Assembly (NCBI RefSeq): GCF_027944005.1
Contig: NZ_AP027204.1
Span: 434,001 to 498,000, forward strand
Source of the DNA: Polynucleobacter sp. SHI8
GTDB lineage: Bacteria; Pseudomonadota; Gammaproteobacteria; Burkholderiales; Burkholderiaceae
DNA length: 64,000 bases
Direction of reading: 5' to 3'
The translations under genes were made by a program, and so were the position numbers. The notes beneath the pieces were generated by a model. It was given only the letters and a program-made list of their open reading frames with translations, was not told where the DNA came from and made no database searches. Positions 8,682 to 17,572 of the stretch are shown here, one piece after another; position 1 is the first letter of the stretch, and each line of letters opens with the position of its first letter.

Positions 8682-9113
8682 TTACTCCTCTTGAGTTTTG
8701 ATAGGCGATGGAACAACATCCTTTGTGGCACCTTTCCATCCATGTTCTGTAATATCAACTACCACGCCATTGGGATCAAAATACTTCACCTCATAAAATC
8801 CACCGTCATGTTTCACATCACCCATCCAGTAGGTTCCGCCAAGATCCTCAATTTTTTTGCGCGTATTCCCAACATCATCGACCCAAAACCCCAAGTGATG
8901 AATACCAACAAAATCTGCACCACGCTCACCAGCAGATGTGTCATTTTTATAATTTAATAAAGCTAAATTGACCGTACCATCACTTAGATAAACACCTTTG
9001 GCATTTGCCCAATCGGTACCCCCCACGCGCTGCATATCAAAGGCCTGCATATAGAATTCAGCAGCAGCTTCAGGATCTGGGACTGTCAGCGTAATATGTC
9101 GTAATTTAGCCAT
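8682..9113 (-). CDS. VOC (glyoxalase/bleomycin-resistance/dioxygenase) superfamily protein
   Basis: A 143-residue vicinal-oxygen-chelate protein made of two beta-alpha-beta-beta-beta units. Candidate metal ligands are His6 (LRHITLTVPDP), His73 (GIHHLGFWVDD) and an acidic residue in GVVVDITEHGW (Asp120 or Glu123, where most members have Glu). The family includes lyases, isomerases, epimerases and extradiol dioxygenases, and the sequence alone does not choose between them. It is the first gene of a two-gene operon with the Bug protein 4 bases downstream, so it probably acts on the compound that protein imports. Cytoplasmic. Confidence 0.88.
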   Translation of the reverse strand: MAKLRHITLTVPDPEAAAEFYMQAFDMQRVGGTDWANAKGVYLSDGTVNLALLNYKNDTSAGERGADFVGIHHLGFWVDDVGNTRKKIEDLGGTYWMGDVKHDGGFYEVKYFDPNGVVVDITEHGWKGATKDVVPSPIKTQEE

Positions 9114-9206
9114 CTTTACTTATGCCTTATTAAATTAAAGCAACTGCAAGCCCAATAGATTTTCATGTTGAATGCTTCTCCCTGATTTATTCTGTTTTAT
9201 TGATGA

Positions 9207-9223
9207 AGCCATTCTAGATGGCT
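9207..9223 (-). terminator. Short hairpin downstream of a Bug gene, possible weak terminator
   Basis: AGCCAT (9207-9212) and ATGGCT (9218-9223) form a 6-bp stem with a 5-base loop, 16 bases beyond the stop of the leftward Bug gene at 9239. The bases after the stem on the minus strand are not a clear T-run, so termination is only a possibility. Confidence 0.25.
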
Positions 9224-9238
9224 CGCAACGTCCAACTA

Positions 9239-10246
9239 CTAATTCTGAGCAATACCAGCTAATTTCACAATCTTTGCATATTTATTCATTTCATTCGTAA
9301 CGAATTGATGAAATTGTTGTTGATCCATTTCACGGACTTGGATGCCTGCTTTATCAAATGTTGCCTTAATCTCAGGATCTTGCATGGCTTTGTTAATATC
9401 ATGATTGATCTTTCTTAAGATGTCTTGAGGCACATCAATGGGAGCCCAAATACCCACCCAAAAATCAATATCAAAACCGGAGTAACCTTGTTCAGCGATA
9501 GTGGAATATTGAGGAAAATAACTCAGTTTTTCTTTGGAAGTGATGCCCAAGGAGCGAAGCTTACCCGTATTTAAATAAGTAAGAGCAGTATCAAATGGAG
9601 CCATAAAATAATCAACTCTTCCCGCCAGAACATCCTGAATTACCTCTGGAGAACTTTTATAAGGGATGTGGGTATTCTTCATGCCAGTGACTTGATGAAG
9701 ATATTCTGCAGCAAGATGAGTTGAGCTGCCAATACCAGCAGATCCAAAGGAAAGGTTGTTATTGGATTTTTTGGAGGCTTGAATGAGATCTCCTAGAGTT
9801 TTATAAGGACTATTAGCATTCGTAATGAGAACATAAGGGGTGGTAGTTAGCATACTGACGTTAGCTAAACTTTTTACCGCATCATATGGAAGTTTTTTAT
9901 AGACTGCCGGGTTAATTGCGTAAGTTGCAGAATTTGCTAGCAGAGTATATCCATCTGGCGGAGAGTTAATGACCGCATTGATACCTATGGAGCCACCTGC
10001 GCCAGGCCGGTTTTCAATAATGACAGATTGCTTCCAAGCTGTATTTAAATATTTAGCCAAAATACGGGCTGTTATATCTGTTCCAGAGCCAGCTCCAGGA
10101 GCGACGATTTTGACAGTTCGGTTTGGGTAAGAGCTTGATGAATTAGCCTCTTTGTTTTGTGCAAACGAGTTTGAACTTAACAGAAAAGTGAATATGGTTA
10201 ATACAAAAGAACGATATAACTGATTACGTTGAGAAAAGTACCTCAC
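9239..10246 (-). CDS. Bug/TctC-family periplasmic solute-binding protein (GTG start)
   Basis: A 335-residue Bug protein with a leader LYRSFVLTIFTFLLSSNSFAQ and an inserted polar linker (NKEANSSSSYP) before the mature domain. The ligand loop is VAPGAGSGTDITAR; SPPDGYT and HIPYKSSPEVIQDVLAG are family landmarks. The start appears to be GTG at 10246, with GGAGAC upstream. An ATG between the two (10251-10249) is followed directly by TAG, whose G is the first base of the GTG, forming a start-stop element. Transcribed alone, divergent from the ketopantoate-reductase-like gene; the 113-base gap must hold both promoters. Confidence 0.92.
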   Translation of the reverse strand: MRYFSQRNQLYRSFVLTIFTFLLSSNSFAQNKEANSSSSYPNRTVKIVAPGAGSGTDITARILAKYLNTAWKQSVIIENRPGAGGSIGINAVINSPPDGYTLLANSATYAINPAVYKKLPYDAVKSLANVSMLTTTPYVLITNANSPYKTLGDLIQASKKSNNNLSFGSAGIGSSTHLAAEYLHQVTGMKNTHIPYKSSPEVIQDVLAGRVDYFMAPFDTALTYLNTGKLRSLGITSKEKLSYFPQYSTIAEQGYSGFDIDFWVGIWAPIDVPQDILRKINHDINKAMQDPEIKATFDKAGIQVREMDQQQFHQFVTNEMNKYAKIVKLAGIAQN

Positions 10247-10359
10247 TACATGTCTCCAATTTTTTATTAAAAATCATCTAACGGATTTTTTATCTACTGT
10301 TAGTATATATCCCATTCATTCAAAAAATATAAAAATTCAAGAATTTAGGAGGCAACAGG

Positions 10360-11382
10360 ATGTTTCAAAAGATTGCGATATTGGGCTGTGGTGCTATTGG
10401 GAGCAGTGTTGGCGCTGATTTAACCGATGCAGGACTAGACGTTACTTTAATTGATCATTGGCCAGCCCATGTGGAAGTCATGAAGAAACAAGGTCTTCAT
10501 ATAAAAATGACAGACCTTGATTTACAAATTCCGGTAAAAGCATTTCATTTGCATGAAATATATTCCATGCAGCCACAATTTGATTTGGTATTGCTTGCAG
10601 CAAAATCTTATGACAGTGCTTGGCTGGCACACTTTATCAAACCCTATTTAAAACCTACAGGAATCATCGTGGGCTTACAAAATAGTATGAATGAGGAAAT
10701 CATTGCCCCTATTATGGGTTATCCCAATACGATTGGATGTGTGATTGAATTGTCGGGAGAATTGATTGAGCCTGGCTATGTTGTTAGAAACACCACTCGA
10801 ACAACGACCTGGTTTAGTCCAGGTGAGCTCCATGGACTTAAAACACCAAGACTTAAGGCGTTAGAAGACTTATTTCAGAATACCGCAACCGCGCAGATGA
10901 CCTCCAATATTTGGGGTGCTAAGTGGTCTAAGTTAATCTCAAATACGATGACACAAGGACCTATTGGCATGTTAGGGATTAAGTCCTATGAGGCAGGGCA
11001 GTTACCAGGTTTTTTTGAGTTGGCTTTTGAAGTTGGCAAAGAGACATATGATGTGGGTAGAGCGCTAGGCATAGAAATTGAGCCGATTTTTGGGTTAACT
11101 CAAGAAGATTTTTTGGGATCAAGTGCAGATGTGATCAATAAGTTACTTCATACGCTTCTTTTACATTTAGGCAAGAACTCAAGGAATGCGGTTGTTCAAG
11201 ACCATGCAAAAAGTAGAAAAACTGAAGTAGGATATCTTAATGGTTTAGTAGTAAAAAAAGGTGAGTTAGTTGGTATCCCCACACCCTATAACAAAGTAGT
11301 CACTAAAATGAATCAATTGATTGAAGATGGCAAGTTACAAACGAATCCCGACCTTTTAATGCAGGTAAAAAATTATATTTAA
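10360..11382 (+). CDS. Ketopantoate reductase-like (ApbA/PanE family) NADP-dependent dehydrogenase
   Basis: A 340-residue ApbA/PanE-family protein. ILGCGAIGSS at residues 6-15 is the NADP-binding glycine motif, and GAKWSKLISNTM near residue 190 carries the conserved Lys-Asn of the C-terminal helical domain. Classical PanE is about 300 residues, so this longer version with a Bug gene 36 bases downstream is probably a catabolic 2-oxo- or 2-hydroxyacid dehydrogenase rather than the pantothenate enzyme. The ATG is preceded by TAGGAGGCAACAGG, a strong Shine-Dalgarno. It opens a three-gene unit with the Bug and MBL-fold genes. Confidence 0.85.
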   Translation: MFQKIAILGCGAIGSSVGADLTDAGLDVTLIDHWPAHVEVMKKQGLHIKMTDLDLQIPVKAFHLHEIYSMQPQFDLVLLAAKSYDSAWLAHFIKPYLKPTGIIVGLQNSMNEEIIAPIMGYPNTIGCVIELSGELIEPGYVVRNTTRTTTWFSPGELHGLKTPRLKALEDLFQNTATAQMTSNIWGAKWSKLISNTMTQGPIGMLGIKSYEAGQLPGFFELAFEVGKETYDVGRALGIEIEPIFGLTQEDFLGSSADVINKLLHTLLLHLGKNSRNAVVQDHAKSRKTEVGYLNGLVVKKGELVGIPTPYNKVVTKMNQLIEDGKLQTNPDLLMQVKNYI

Positions 11383-11418
11383 AGCTGTATTTTTTGAATA
11401 AATGATAGGAATTTTTGC

Positions 11419-12426
11419 ATGAAAAAAAGCTTAAAAAACTCACACAATTCTTTAACAAGACTTTTTTTATTTAGCGCATGTATTTTTTTAAGTCTAATGA
11501 CACATTCGGTGCAGGCTCAATCCGCTTACCCTAATAAGCCGATCAAAATCGTCGTGCCTTATCCAGCAGGAGGGGCTGCAGATATCAGTGCTCGTTTAAT
11601 TGCGCAAAGCATGTCGGAAAGCATGGGTCAGCCCATCTTGGTTGATAATCGCCCGGGCGCTAATGGGATGATCGGCACAGACGTCGTTGCTAAATCTGCC
11701 CCAGATGGTTATACCCTGTTATTTACTGCAAGTGGACCCTTAGTTGTTAATCCCTCACTCTACAAGAAAGTACCCTATAACCCAGTGAAAGATTTTGCGC
11801 CTATCAGTATGGGTACTATTTATCAATATGCTCTCGTTGTGAATAGTTCATCAAAAATTAATTCTGTACAAGATTTAATTAATCAAGCGAAACAACAACC
11901 TGGTGCTCTTAGTTATGGTTCCACAGGTATTGGAGGTGGCGGACATTTAGCGGGAGAGCTACTCGCGCAAATGACTGGTGTGCAATTTAGTCATATCCCA
12001 TATAAGGGTGCAGCGCCTGCATTAGCGGATACATTAAGTGGTCAATTATCGTTCAATTTTGAGCCATTAGTCACAGCAGTACCTATGATCAAGGCGGGGA
12101 GGTTGAGAGGCTTTGCAGTGACAGGAAATAAACGGAGTAAATCGATTCCGACTTTACCTACCCTCAATGAATTAGGATTTAAAGGCTATAACATTACCCA
12201 GTTTCAAGGCATGTTAGCACCTGCTGGTACAGATCCTGCGATTATTAAAAAATTGCATACAGAAATGGTCAAGGCATTAAAAACGCCTCAAGCTGATCAA
12301 CGATTAGCTGAAGAGGGTGGTAATGAAATTGTGGCTAGTTCACCAGAAGAATTTGCGCAATTAATTCAGTCAGAATTAAAGATTTATAGCAAGTTGATTC
12401 GTGATGCCAATATTCAGGCAGATTAA
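11419..12426 (+). CDS. Bug/TctC-family periplasmic solute-binding protein
   Basis: A 335-residue Bug protein with a leader of about 34 residues (LFLFSACIFLSLMTHSVQAQ, mature start SAYPNKPIKIVV). It has the canonical loop VPYPAGGAADISAR, SAPDGYT, and HIPYKGAAPALADTLSG. It lies between the ApbA/PanE-like gene and the MBL-fold gene, whose start is 4 bases after its stop, so all three are probably one operon handling one compound. Confidence 0.93.
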   Translation: MKKSLKNSHNSLTRLFLFSACIFLSLMTHSVQAQSAYPNKPIKIVVPYPAGGAADISARLIAQSMSESMGQPILVDNRPGANGMIGTDVVAKSAPDGYTLLFTASGPLVVNPSLYKKVPYNPVKDFAPISMGTIYQYALVVNSSSKINSVQDLINQAKQQPGALSYGSTGIGGGGHLAGELLAQMTGVQFSHIPYKGAAPALADTLSGQLSFNFEPLVTAVPMIKAGRLRGFAVTGNKRSKSIPTLPTLNELGFKGYNITQFQGMLAPAGTDPAIIKKLHTEMVKALKTPQADQRLAEEGGNEIVASSPEEFAQLIQSELKIYSKLIRDANIQAD

Positions 12427-12430
12427 AACA

Positions 12431-13183
12431 ATGACCACGCCTTATCAAATTGATGTTTTAACTCAGGGCTTTCCAGGAAGAGGGGTTTGTCATGGTGGGT
12501 TGGGGTGGAGTACTGTCACCCTCATTCGAGGACATGGAAAAATCATCTTGCTCGATGTAGGTGCTTTTGGTATGCGCAAACCCATTGAGAAAAGTCTAAA
12601 AGAACATCGGGTGCTTCCATCGCAAGTCACGGATGTGATTTTGACCCATGCGCATTATGACCATATCGTCAATTTCACCTTGTTTCCCAATGCCAAGATT
12701 TGGATTGGTGATGTGGAGATGAACTGGGCTACCCAGCAAGAGCCAGGGTTTAATCCGATTCCTGAGCTCTATGTAAAAGAATTAGCGCACTCATCTCGAG
12801 TCATTAGGGTCAAAGATCAAGAAGAGTTTTTGCCAGGTATTACTGCATATGAAGTTCCAGGGCACACTCCAGGACATTTACTCTTTGTTTTAGATAATGG
12901 CACGCACGATGTTTTGTTTTCTGGTGATGCCGCCAAAAATCGTGCGGAATTACTTTCCAGAAAAGTCATTGACACAGATGATGCCACTGAGAGTGCTCGC
13001 TCAATCGAATTGATTTGGGAAAAGTGGTTATCAAAACCTGGAAACATCCTAATCCCAGGTCATGATCTGACGATGGGTTTAGATCAACACAATCAGCCAG
13101 TGTATATTGGTAAACGTGTGGCTGGAATACGTACCTGGTTTTCAGAGACGGTAGAGCAATCTGAACTGATTGATCTGTGTTGA
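12431..13183 (+). CDS. Metallo-beta-lactamase-fold hydrolase (lactonase-like)
   Basis: A 250-residue MBL-fold enzyme. The full dinuclear zinc set is visible: THAHYDH near residue 76, the His in PGHTPGH, the Asp in LFSGDAAKN, and a terminal His in IPGHD. This layout is shared by N-acyl-homoserine lactonases and many esterases or lactonases, so the role could be lactone hydrolysis in the catabolic unit. The ATG at 12431 is preferred over an in-frame ATG at 12401, because the latter lies inside the Bug gene. Cytoplasmic. Substrate not predictable. Confidence 0.88.
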   Translation: MTTPYQIDVLTQGFPGRGVCHGGLGWSTVTLIRGHGKIILLDVGAFGMRKPIEKSLKEHRVLPSQVTDVILTHAHYDHIVNFTLFPNAKIWIGDVEMNWATQQEPGFNPIPELYVKELAHSSRVIRVKDQEEFLPGITAYEVPGHTPGHLLFVLDNGTHDVLFSGDAAKNRAELLSRKVIDTDDATESARSIELIWEKWLSKPGNILIPGHDLTMGLDQHNQPVYIGKRVAGIRTWFSETVEQSELIDLC

Positions 13184-13229
13184 TTCCAAAAAACAGGAAC
13201 ACAAAATACGCAACATCAAGTCATCTAGG

Positions 13230-14672
13230 TTAACTTTTTTGCAACAACTTACTTAGGGAAGCAATATTTTTCAAACCTTCAATATTGAGAACGGTATTAA
13301 TGAGTTTGTTTGATTGTTTTACTCCCAGAATCGGCACCATTAAATCACTTGCTTTTGCGACGACCTCTTTTTCATTCATTGGATTTCTAGGAGTGCCACG
13401 GACCGCATCAACACGTTCAGTTAGAACAGTCCCATCTTTTAAATAAACTTCTACGATAGCCACTCTGACTGGCATAAATTGTTTTAGATTTTCATCAGGT
13501 ACAAGCTCTACTTTTGCACGTTGCGCTAATACCGCTGAACTTTTCATCCGTTCAACATCATGGGCGGCTTTAAAACTCGCAGTTTTATCTAGGAGCATGA
13601 TAGCGACCATGTGTTGTAAACAAATATCTGGAATTTCTCGGTTATTCACGACCCTAGCAGTTGCAGGCTCTAAAAACACCTTCACCTTATCCACATCTGA
13701 AGCGGCAAAGTCTTTTTTTGCCCGAATTAATTCAAGAGCATCTAGTGGTCCTTGAATCGGAGAACCTACCGTCCATTTTTTAATATCGGTGAGAGTAATT
13801 TCAAATCGTTGACCTAGCTGATCAACTAAAAGACTTTTATTTGCATTGGGCGCATAAGCCATAAAAAAATTATCGGCTCCACTGAAAATATCATTAATAC
13901 CATTCCAGCCTGTTTCGACAACTAATGCTGATGTAATACCATTTTTGGCAGGCATTCCACCAAATACAAAAGATTTTTCAATATGGTCAGTGTCTCTACC
14001 CCAAGCATAAATACCAGAGGATTGTTGCGAAGTGTAATCTAACAACCAGCGCATTTGTTGGTCATTCAACTTGGCCGTACATGCAGCCGCTGCGGCAGAG
14101 CCAAAGATACCCGCAATACTGTGAGAACTTTTGTGACTGGTATAACTAAATTCTGGCCCTCCCATCGCCATCACAACGCGTGTCCCAACATCATAGCCAA
14201 GAGTAACTGCACGAAGAAGATGTTCACCAGAGATATTAAATTGCTCAGCCCCAGCAGTGGCAGCCGGCACCACTGAACAACCAGGATGTGATCTAGACCT
14301 GTTGTGGGAGTCATCTGTTTCGTCTGCATGACCCATCATGCCATTTGCTAAAGCTGCATCGATTGGGCTTGCCTTTAATTTGCTGCCCATGACAGTACAC
14401 TTACCGATGCTGGCATAACGTTTGATGTAGTTCAAACCTGAAATGCCTGCGGCAAGTTCAGAGCCTGAGATGATGGCTGCATACGTGTCTAGCAGATGAA
14501 ATTTTGCTTGAAGAGCTACTTCAGGAGTAAGTTTGTTATGCATGGCTTGCGCCATATATTCACTGAGGATTTTCATCTCAGAACTGAGAGCATCTTTTTG
14601 TGCCCAAACAGAAGGAATCAGAAACTGCAGGGCACCAAGGGAGCTAGCTGATAAAAATTGACGTTTATCCAT
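13230..14672 (-). CDS. MmgE/PrpD family protein with a Tat-like signal sequence
   Basis: A 480-residue MmgE/PrpD protein, a family that includes 2-methylcitrate dehydratase and cis-aconitate decarboxylase. HADETDDSHNRSRSHPG is the conserved active-site-region segment, followed by the helical domain and a small alpha/beta domain. Unusually, it starts with MDKRQFLSASSLGALQF ending in SVWAQ, which looks like an export leader with a KR-x-F-L variant of the twin-arginine motif. Most family members are cytoplasmic. It is a single gene, convergent with the MBL-fold gene and separate from any Bug operon. A periplasmic dehydratase or decarboxylase is an inference from the leader. Confidence 0.85.
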   Translation of the reverse strand: MDKRQFLSASSLGALQFLIPSVWAQKDALSSEMKILSEYMAQAMHNKLTPEVALQAKFHLLDTYAAIISGSELAAGISGLNYIKRYASIGKCTVMGSKLKASPIDAALANGMMGHADETDDSHNRSRSHPGCSVVPAATAGAEQFNISGEHLLRAVTLGYDVGTRVVMAMGGPEFSYTSHKSSHSIAGIFGSAAAAACTAKLNDQQMRWLLDYTSQQSSGIYAWGRDTDHIEKSFVFGGMPAKNGITSALVVETGWNGINDIFSGADNFFMAYAPNANKSLLVDQLGQRFEITLTDIKKWTVGSPIQGPLDALELIRAKKDFAASDVDKVKVFLEPATARVVNNREIPDICLQHMVAIMLLDKTASFKAAHDVERMKSSAVLAQRAKVELVPDENLKQFMPVRVAIVEVYLKDGTVLTERVDAVRGTPRNPMNEKEVVAKASDLMVPILGVKQSNKLINTVLNIEGLKNIASLSKLLQKS

Positions 14673-14755
14673 GATATTTTTCCGTATTAAAGAACATTTA
14701 ATTTATTCTATAAAGAATGAATATAAAAAATTTTACCCTCAATGATGAATAAAAT

Positions 14756-15868
14756 TTAATGCAAAGACGATAACACCCCTGACTTAGCCAACAACATAAT
14801 AATTGGAGAACCTAAACGAATTAATACACCTTGTAATTCCATGATCCCTAAGGAAGACAGTTTTTGCTCAAATTGATAATACCTTATGGCTTCTAAACCT
14901 TTCGCTACATTAATATGATCCGCATTACCAGTTTCTTGAATGGATTCAATTAATAAGCTTGCACGCACAATACTCATTCGCTCAGTTGCACGACTCGAAA
15001 ATTTGGCTGGTTTATTCAAAACAAAATCATCAATTAAAAGCGGATTCAATTTGAGATCTTGAAAAGACTCTTGAGTAAAAGCTTGATTTGGATTTTTATA
15101 ATATTGATCTAAATGTTTAGCGTGCCTTGCAGTGATTCGTTCTAGCGCATCATTGATGCGCATACGGAGAAAGAAAAAGCTAGCGAGAAAACTAAACAAA
15201 ACAAGCACTCCAGAAATCAAACAAGTCTGAAAATCTGAAGTCTCACCCCCGGTGAGTTGAATATAAGCTAGGGTAGAGATTGCATAAAAGAAATTAATCA
15301 GAGCATTCTCAACCCCTGCTTGTAAATGAGGCGTATTTGGATTCAGTATGAGGAGATCATCTAAATGATCATCAACATAACTAGGAGAGTATGTTTTGAC
15401 CGTTAATCGAATAGTTGCTAGTACCCTGGACCAAATGACAGCAAGCATTAACCATTCAATGATCCATATGGGGCCAATCATGACCCAAGAGGCATAGCCA
15501 AGTTGAGCGAAACTTTCTTGAGCTTTGACTGAACCCTCAATGATGTCTTCAATCATGAACGGAGTAATCAGTATTAGAGAAATAATGACTGCACGATAAT
15601 TTTTGTGAAGATCTTTAATGATGGATTTAATACTAATATCTTTATAGTGCGTACCTGCAACCAATCTTTTGTAGACAATGATTGAGAAGTAGGCTAGTAG
15701 GATATGAAATGGAAACCAAAATAATTGATAAAGAAACGCACGATCACGAAGGAATACAGATTTTTCGAATGCAAGAGAAAAGCTGATGAGCCAAAAAATT
15801 CCAGACAATAGAACTGAAATTACGATAATAGAAAATAAATGATTCTTACGAGGAAGAAATGAACTCAT
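14756..15868 (-). CDS. Uncharacterised polytopic membrane protein
   Basis: I do not recognise a family for this 370-residue protein. About six hydrophobic segments are visible: IIVISVLLSGIFWLISF, LFWFPFHILLAYFSIIV, AVIISLILITPFMI, PIWIIEWLMLAVIW, LINFFYAISTLAYIQL, and VLVLFSFLASFFFL. The last third is soluble and mostly helical, with charged stretches such as RMRINDALERITARHAKHL. It has no obvious catalytic motif. It is transcribed leftwards, alone, with a 289-base gap to the divergent YCII-like gene. The start ATG has no good Shine-Dalgarno. It is real coding sequence judging by length and hydrophobic pattern; function unknown. Confidence 0.7.
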   Translation of the reverse strand: MSSFLPRKNHLFSIIVISVLLSGIFWLISFSLAFEKSVFLRDRAFLYQLFWFPFHILLAYFSIIVYKRLVAGTHYKDISIKSIIKDLHKNYRAVIISLILITPFMIEDIIEGSVKAQESFAQLGYASWVMIGPIWIIEWLMLAVIWSRVLATIRLTVKTYSPSYVDDHLDDLLILNPNTPHLQAGVENALINFFYAISTLAYIQLTGGETSDFQTCLISGVLVLFSFLASFFFLRMRINDALERITARHAKHLDQYYKNPNQAFTQESFQDLKLNPLLIDDFVLNKPAKFSSRATERMSIVRASLLIESIQETGNADHINVAKGLEAIRYYQFEQKLSSLGIMELQGVLIRLGSPIIMLLAKSGVLSSLH

Positions 15869-16157
15869 TTGTTTTGATTTAGAAGGTGTTAGTGAGTTTC
15901 ATTATTACAGAGTTGGCCAGACTGACGACTAAATGTTGTTTAGAGATAAATCACATTGCAAAGATATAAGCATTACCTAAGTATAAACCCCAGTAGGTAT
16001 CCATTTTAGATAAAAGAACTCTTTTGCTACTTGCTAGATGGATTAGAATCAATAAATAAATAAAGCCTAATGAGTGTTTTAACCTCAACGAAGGTATTTA
16101 AGTAATAAGACAATCTCAATATAAGATTGAGGTAAATATAAAAATAGGGAGACAACC
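15869..16157. promoter_or_regulatory. Divergent intergenic region, 289 bases
   Basis: This gap separates the leftward membrane-protein gene from the rightward YCII/Bug/MDR operon and must hold both promoters. CTCAAT (16115-16120) and ATTGAG (16126-16131) form a small 6-bp inverted repeat with a 5-base centre, 27 bases before the TTG start at 16158. I see no confident sigma-70 promoter and no RNA gene. Confidence 0.3.
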
Positions 16158-16550
16158 TTGAGTTCTATATCAGTGACTAAAGCAGACATTTTACAAGCCT
16201 GTAAAGATATGTTGTGTAAAGAGCTTTATGTGGTTTTTACTACTCCAACCAATGGCCTAGGTCCTGTGATGGAGAATCTAGAGCAACACTTACAGTTTCA
16301 AATTGGTCTTGAAAAAAAAGGAATCATGTTCGGGGCGGGTCCATTCTTTGCTGATAATGAGTCTGATTGGAATGGTGAAGGTATGGTGATTATTCGTGCA
16401 GAATCTTTAAAGGCTGCTCAAGAGATAGCAGCACAAGATCCAATGCATCAGTGTGGTGCTAGGTCTTTCAAAGTGAGACCTTGGTTATTGAATGAAGGCA
16501 CTATTACCATTCAACTGAATTATTCTGATCGTTCACAAAAAATACTCTAA
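16158..16550 (+). CDS. YCII-related (YciI-like) small protein
   Basis: A 130-residue protein with a dimeric alpha+beta barrel YCII-type core: KKGIMFGAGPFF, GEGMVIIRAESLKAAQEIA, and DPMHQCGARSFKVRPW, where the D-P-x-x-x-x-G pattern matches the family. Some YCII proteins are dehalogenase- or lactonase-like (for example muconolactone-isomerase-type folds), but no reaction can be assigned here. The start is TTG, supported by a GGGAGAC Shine-Dalgarno 5-10 bases upstream. A Bug gene follows 17 bases after the stop with its own AGGAGAC, so this opens a three-gene operon. Confidence 0.8.
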   Translation: MSSISVTKADILQACKDMLCKELYVVFTTPTNGLGPVMENLEQHLQFQIGLEKKGIMFGAGPFFADNESDWNGEGMVIIRAESLKAAQEIAAQDPMHQCGARSFKVRPWLLNEGTITIQLNYSDRSQKIL

Positions 16551-16567
16551 TTCATTAGGAGACAAAG

Positions 16568-17563
16568 ATGATTACTCAATGTATTTATTTTTTAAGAAGT
16601 ACACTTCAAACGAAAAGATTTATCTCTTCGATCGTATTTTTGTTAATAAGTCCATTCGTTTTTGCACAAGCAGATTTTCCAAAACAAAAACCAATTACCT
16701 TGATCGTGGCAACCGGTCCAGGAAGCTCTACAGATTCTATGGCTAGACTAGTAGCAGCTAAATTAACCGAAACTTTAGGATGGAATATAGTTGTCGAAAA
16801 TAAATTAGGTGCGAGTGGGAATATTGCATGTGTCTATGTGAAAAGATCAAATCCTGATGGATATACCGTATTGGTTCATAGTGTGTCATTTGCCATTAAT
16901 CCTAGTATTTATAAAAATGCTGGATATGATGCGATTGCTGATTTTGAGCCGATTGCCCTAGGTGCAAGTTCACCCAACGTGATTGGCCTTAATATTGCTT
17001 TACCAGTAAATAACTTAAAAGAACTGGTTGCCTATGGCAAAAAAGAGAAATTAAGTTATTCGTCATCAGGCATTGGAACTACCACCCATTTGACAATTGA
17101 ACGATTTAAAAATATGACAAATTCTGATTTTGTACATGTGCCGTATCAACCAGCTCAGGCAGTTGGTGCAACAGTAGCCGGGCATACACAAATTTCAAGC
17201 ACATCGATGCCACCTACAGTACAGTTTATTAAAGCTAGTAAGTTAAAGGCATTGGCAGTGACGAGCGCACAGCGCTCATCTGCTCTGCCAGATGTTCCGA
17301 CCATGGCTGAGCAAGGGTTTCCGGAGTTTGATGACACCACATGGTTTGGTTTTTGGGTGGCAAGTAAAACCCCACCGGAAATTGTGAATAAATTAAATGC
17401 TGAAATTAATCGGGCAATTGAAACAAAAGATGTGAAGGATAAACTTACTGGTTTAGGACTTGATACAAAGTCTTTATCACCCAATGAGTTCAAACAGTAT
17501 ATGAAAGCCGAAGTACCGAAGTGGGCAAGAGCCGTAAAAGAATCTGGTGCAACTGCCGATTAA
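16568..17563 (+). CDS. Bug/TctC-family periplasmic solute-binding protein
   Basis: A 331-residue Bug protein with a leader ending SPFVFAQ at about residue 34 and mature start ADFPKQKPITLIV. The loop is VATGPGSSTDSMAR, with serines in place of the second glycine and neighbouring residue, so its ligand may differ from those of the GG-type paralogues. SNPDGYT is intact, while the HIPYKG motif is altered to HVPYQPAQAVG, another sign of divergence. It is the middle gene of the YCII-Bug-MDR unit. Confidence 0.92.
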   Translation: MITQCIYFLRSTLQTKRFISSIVFLLISPFVFAQADFPKQKPITLIVATGPGSSTDSMARLVAAKLTETLGWNIVVENKLGASGNIACVYVKRSNPDGYTVLVHSVSFAINPSIYKNAGYDAIADFEPIALGASSPNVIGLNIALPVNNLKELVAYGKKEKLSYSSSGIGTTTHLTIERFKNMTNSDFVHVPYQPAQAVGATVAGHTQISSTSMPPTVQFIKASKLKALAVTSAQRSSALPDVPTMAEQGFPEFDDTTWFGFWVASKTPPEIVNKLNAEINRAIETKDVKDKLTGLGLDTKSLSPNEFKQYMKAEVPKWARAVKESGATAD

Positions 17564-17572
17564 AGGATTCAT

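Noticed and set aside
10360..11382. Pantothenate pathway enzyme panE
   Set aside because: It is longer than classical PanE and is tied to a Bug gene and a lactonase-like gene, so only the family-level call is supported.
13176..13203. Hairpin TGTGTT/AACACA between convergent genes as a terminator
   Set aside because: Only six AU-rich pairs around a 16-base loop, overlapping the stop codon of the MBL gene and without a T-run.
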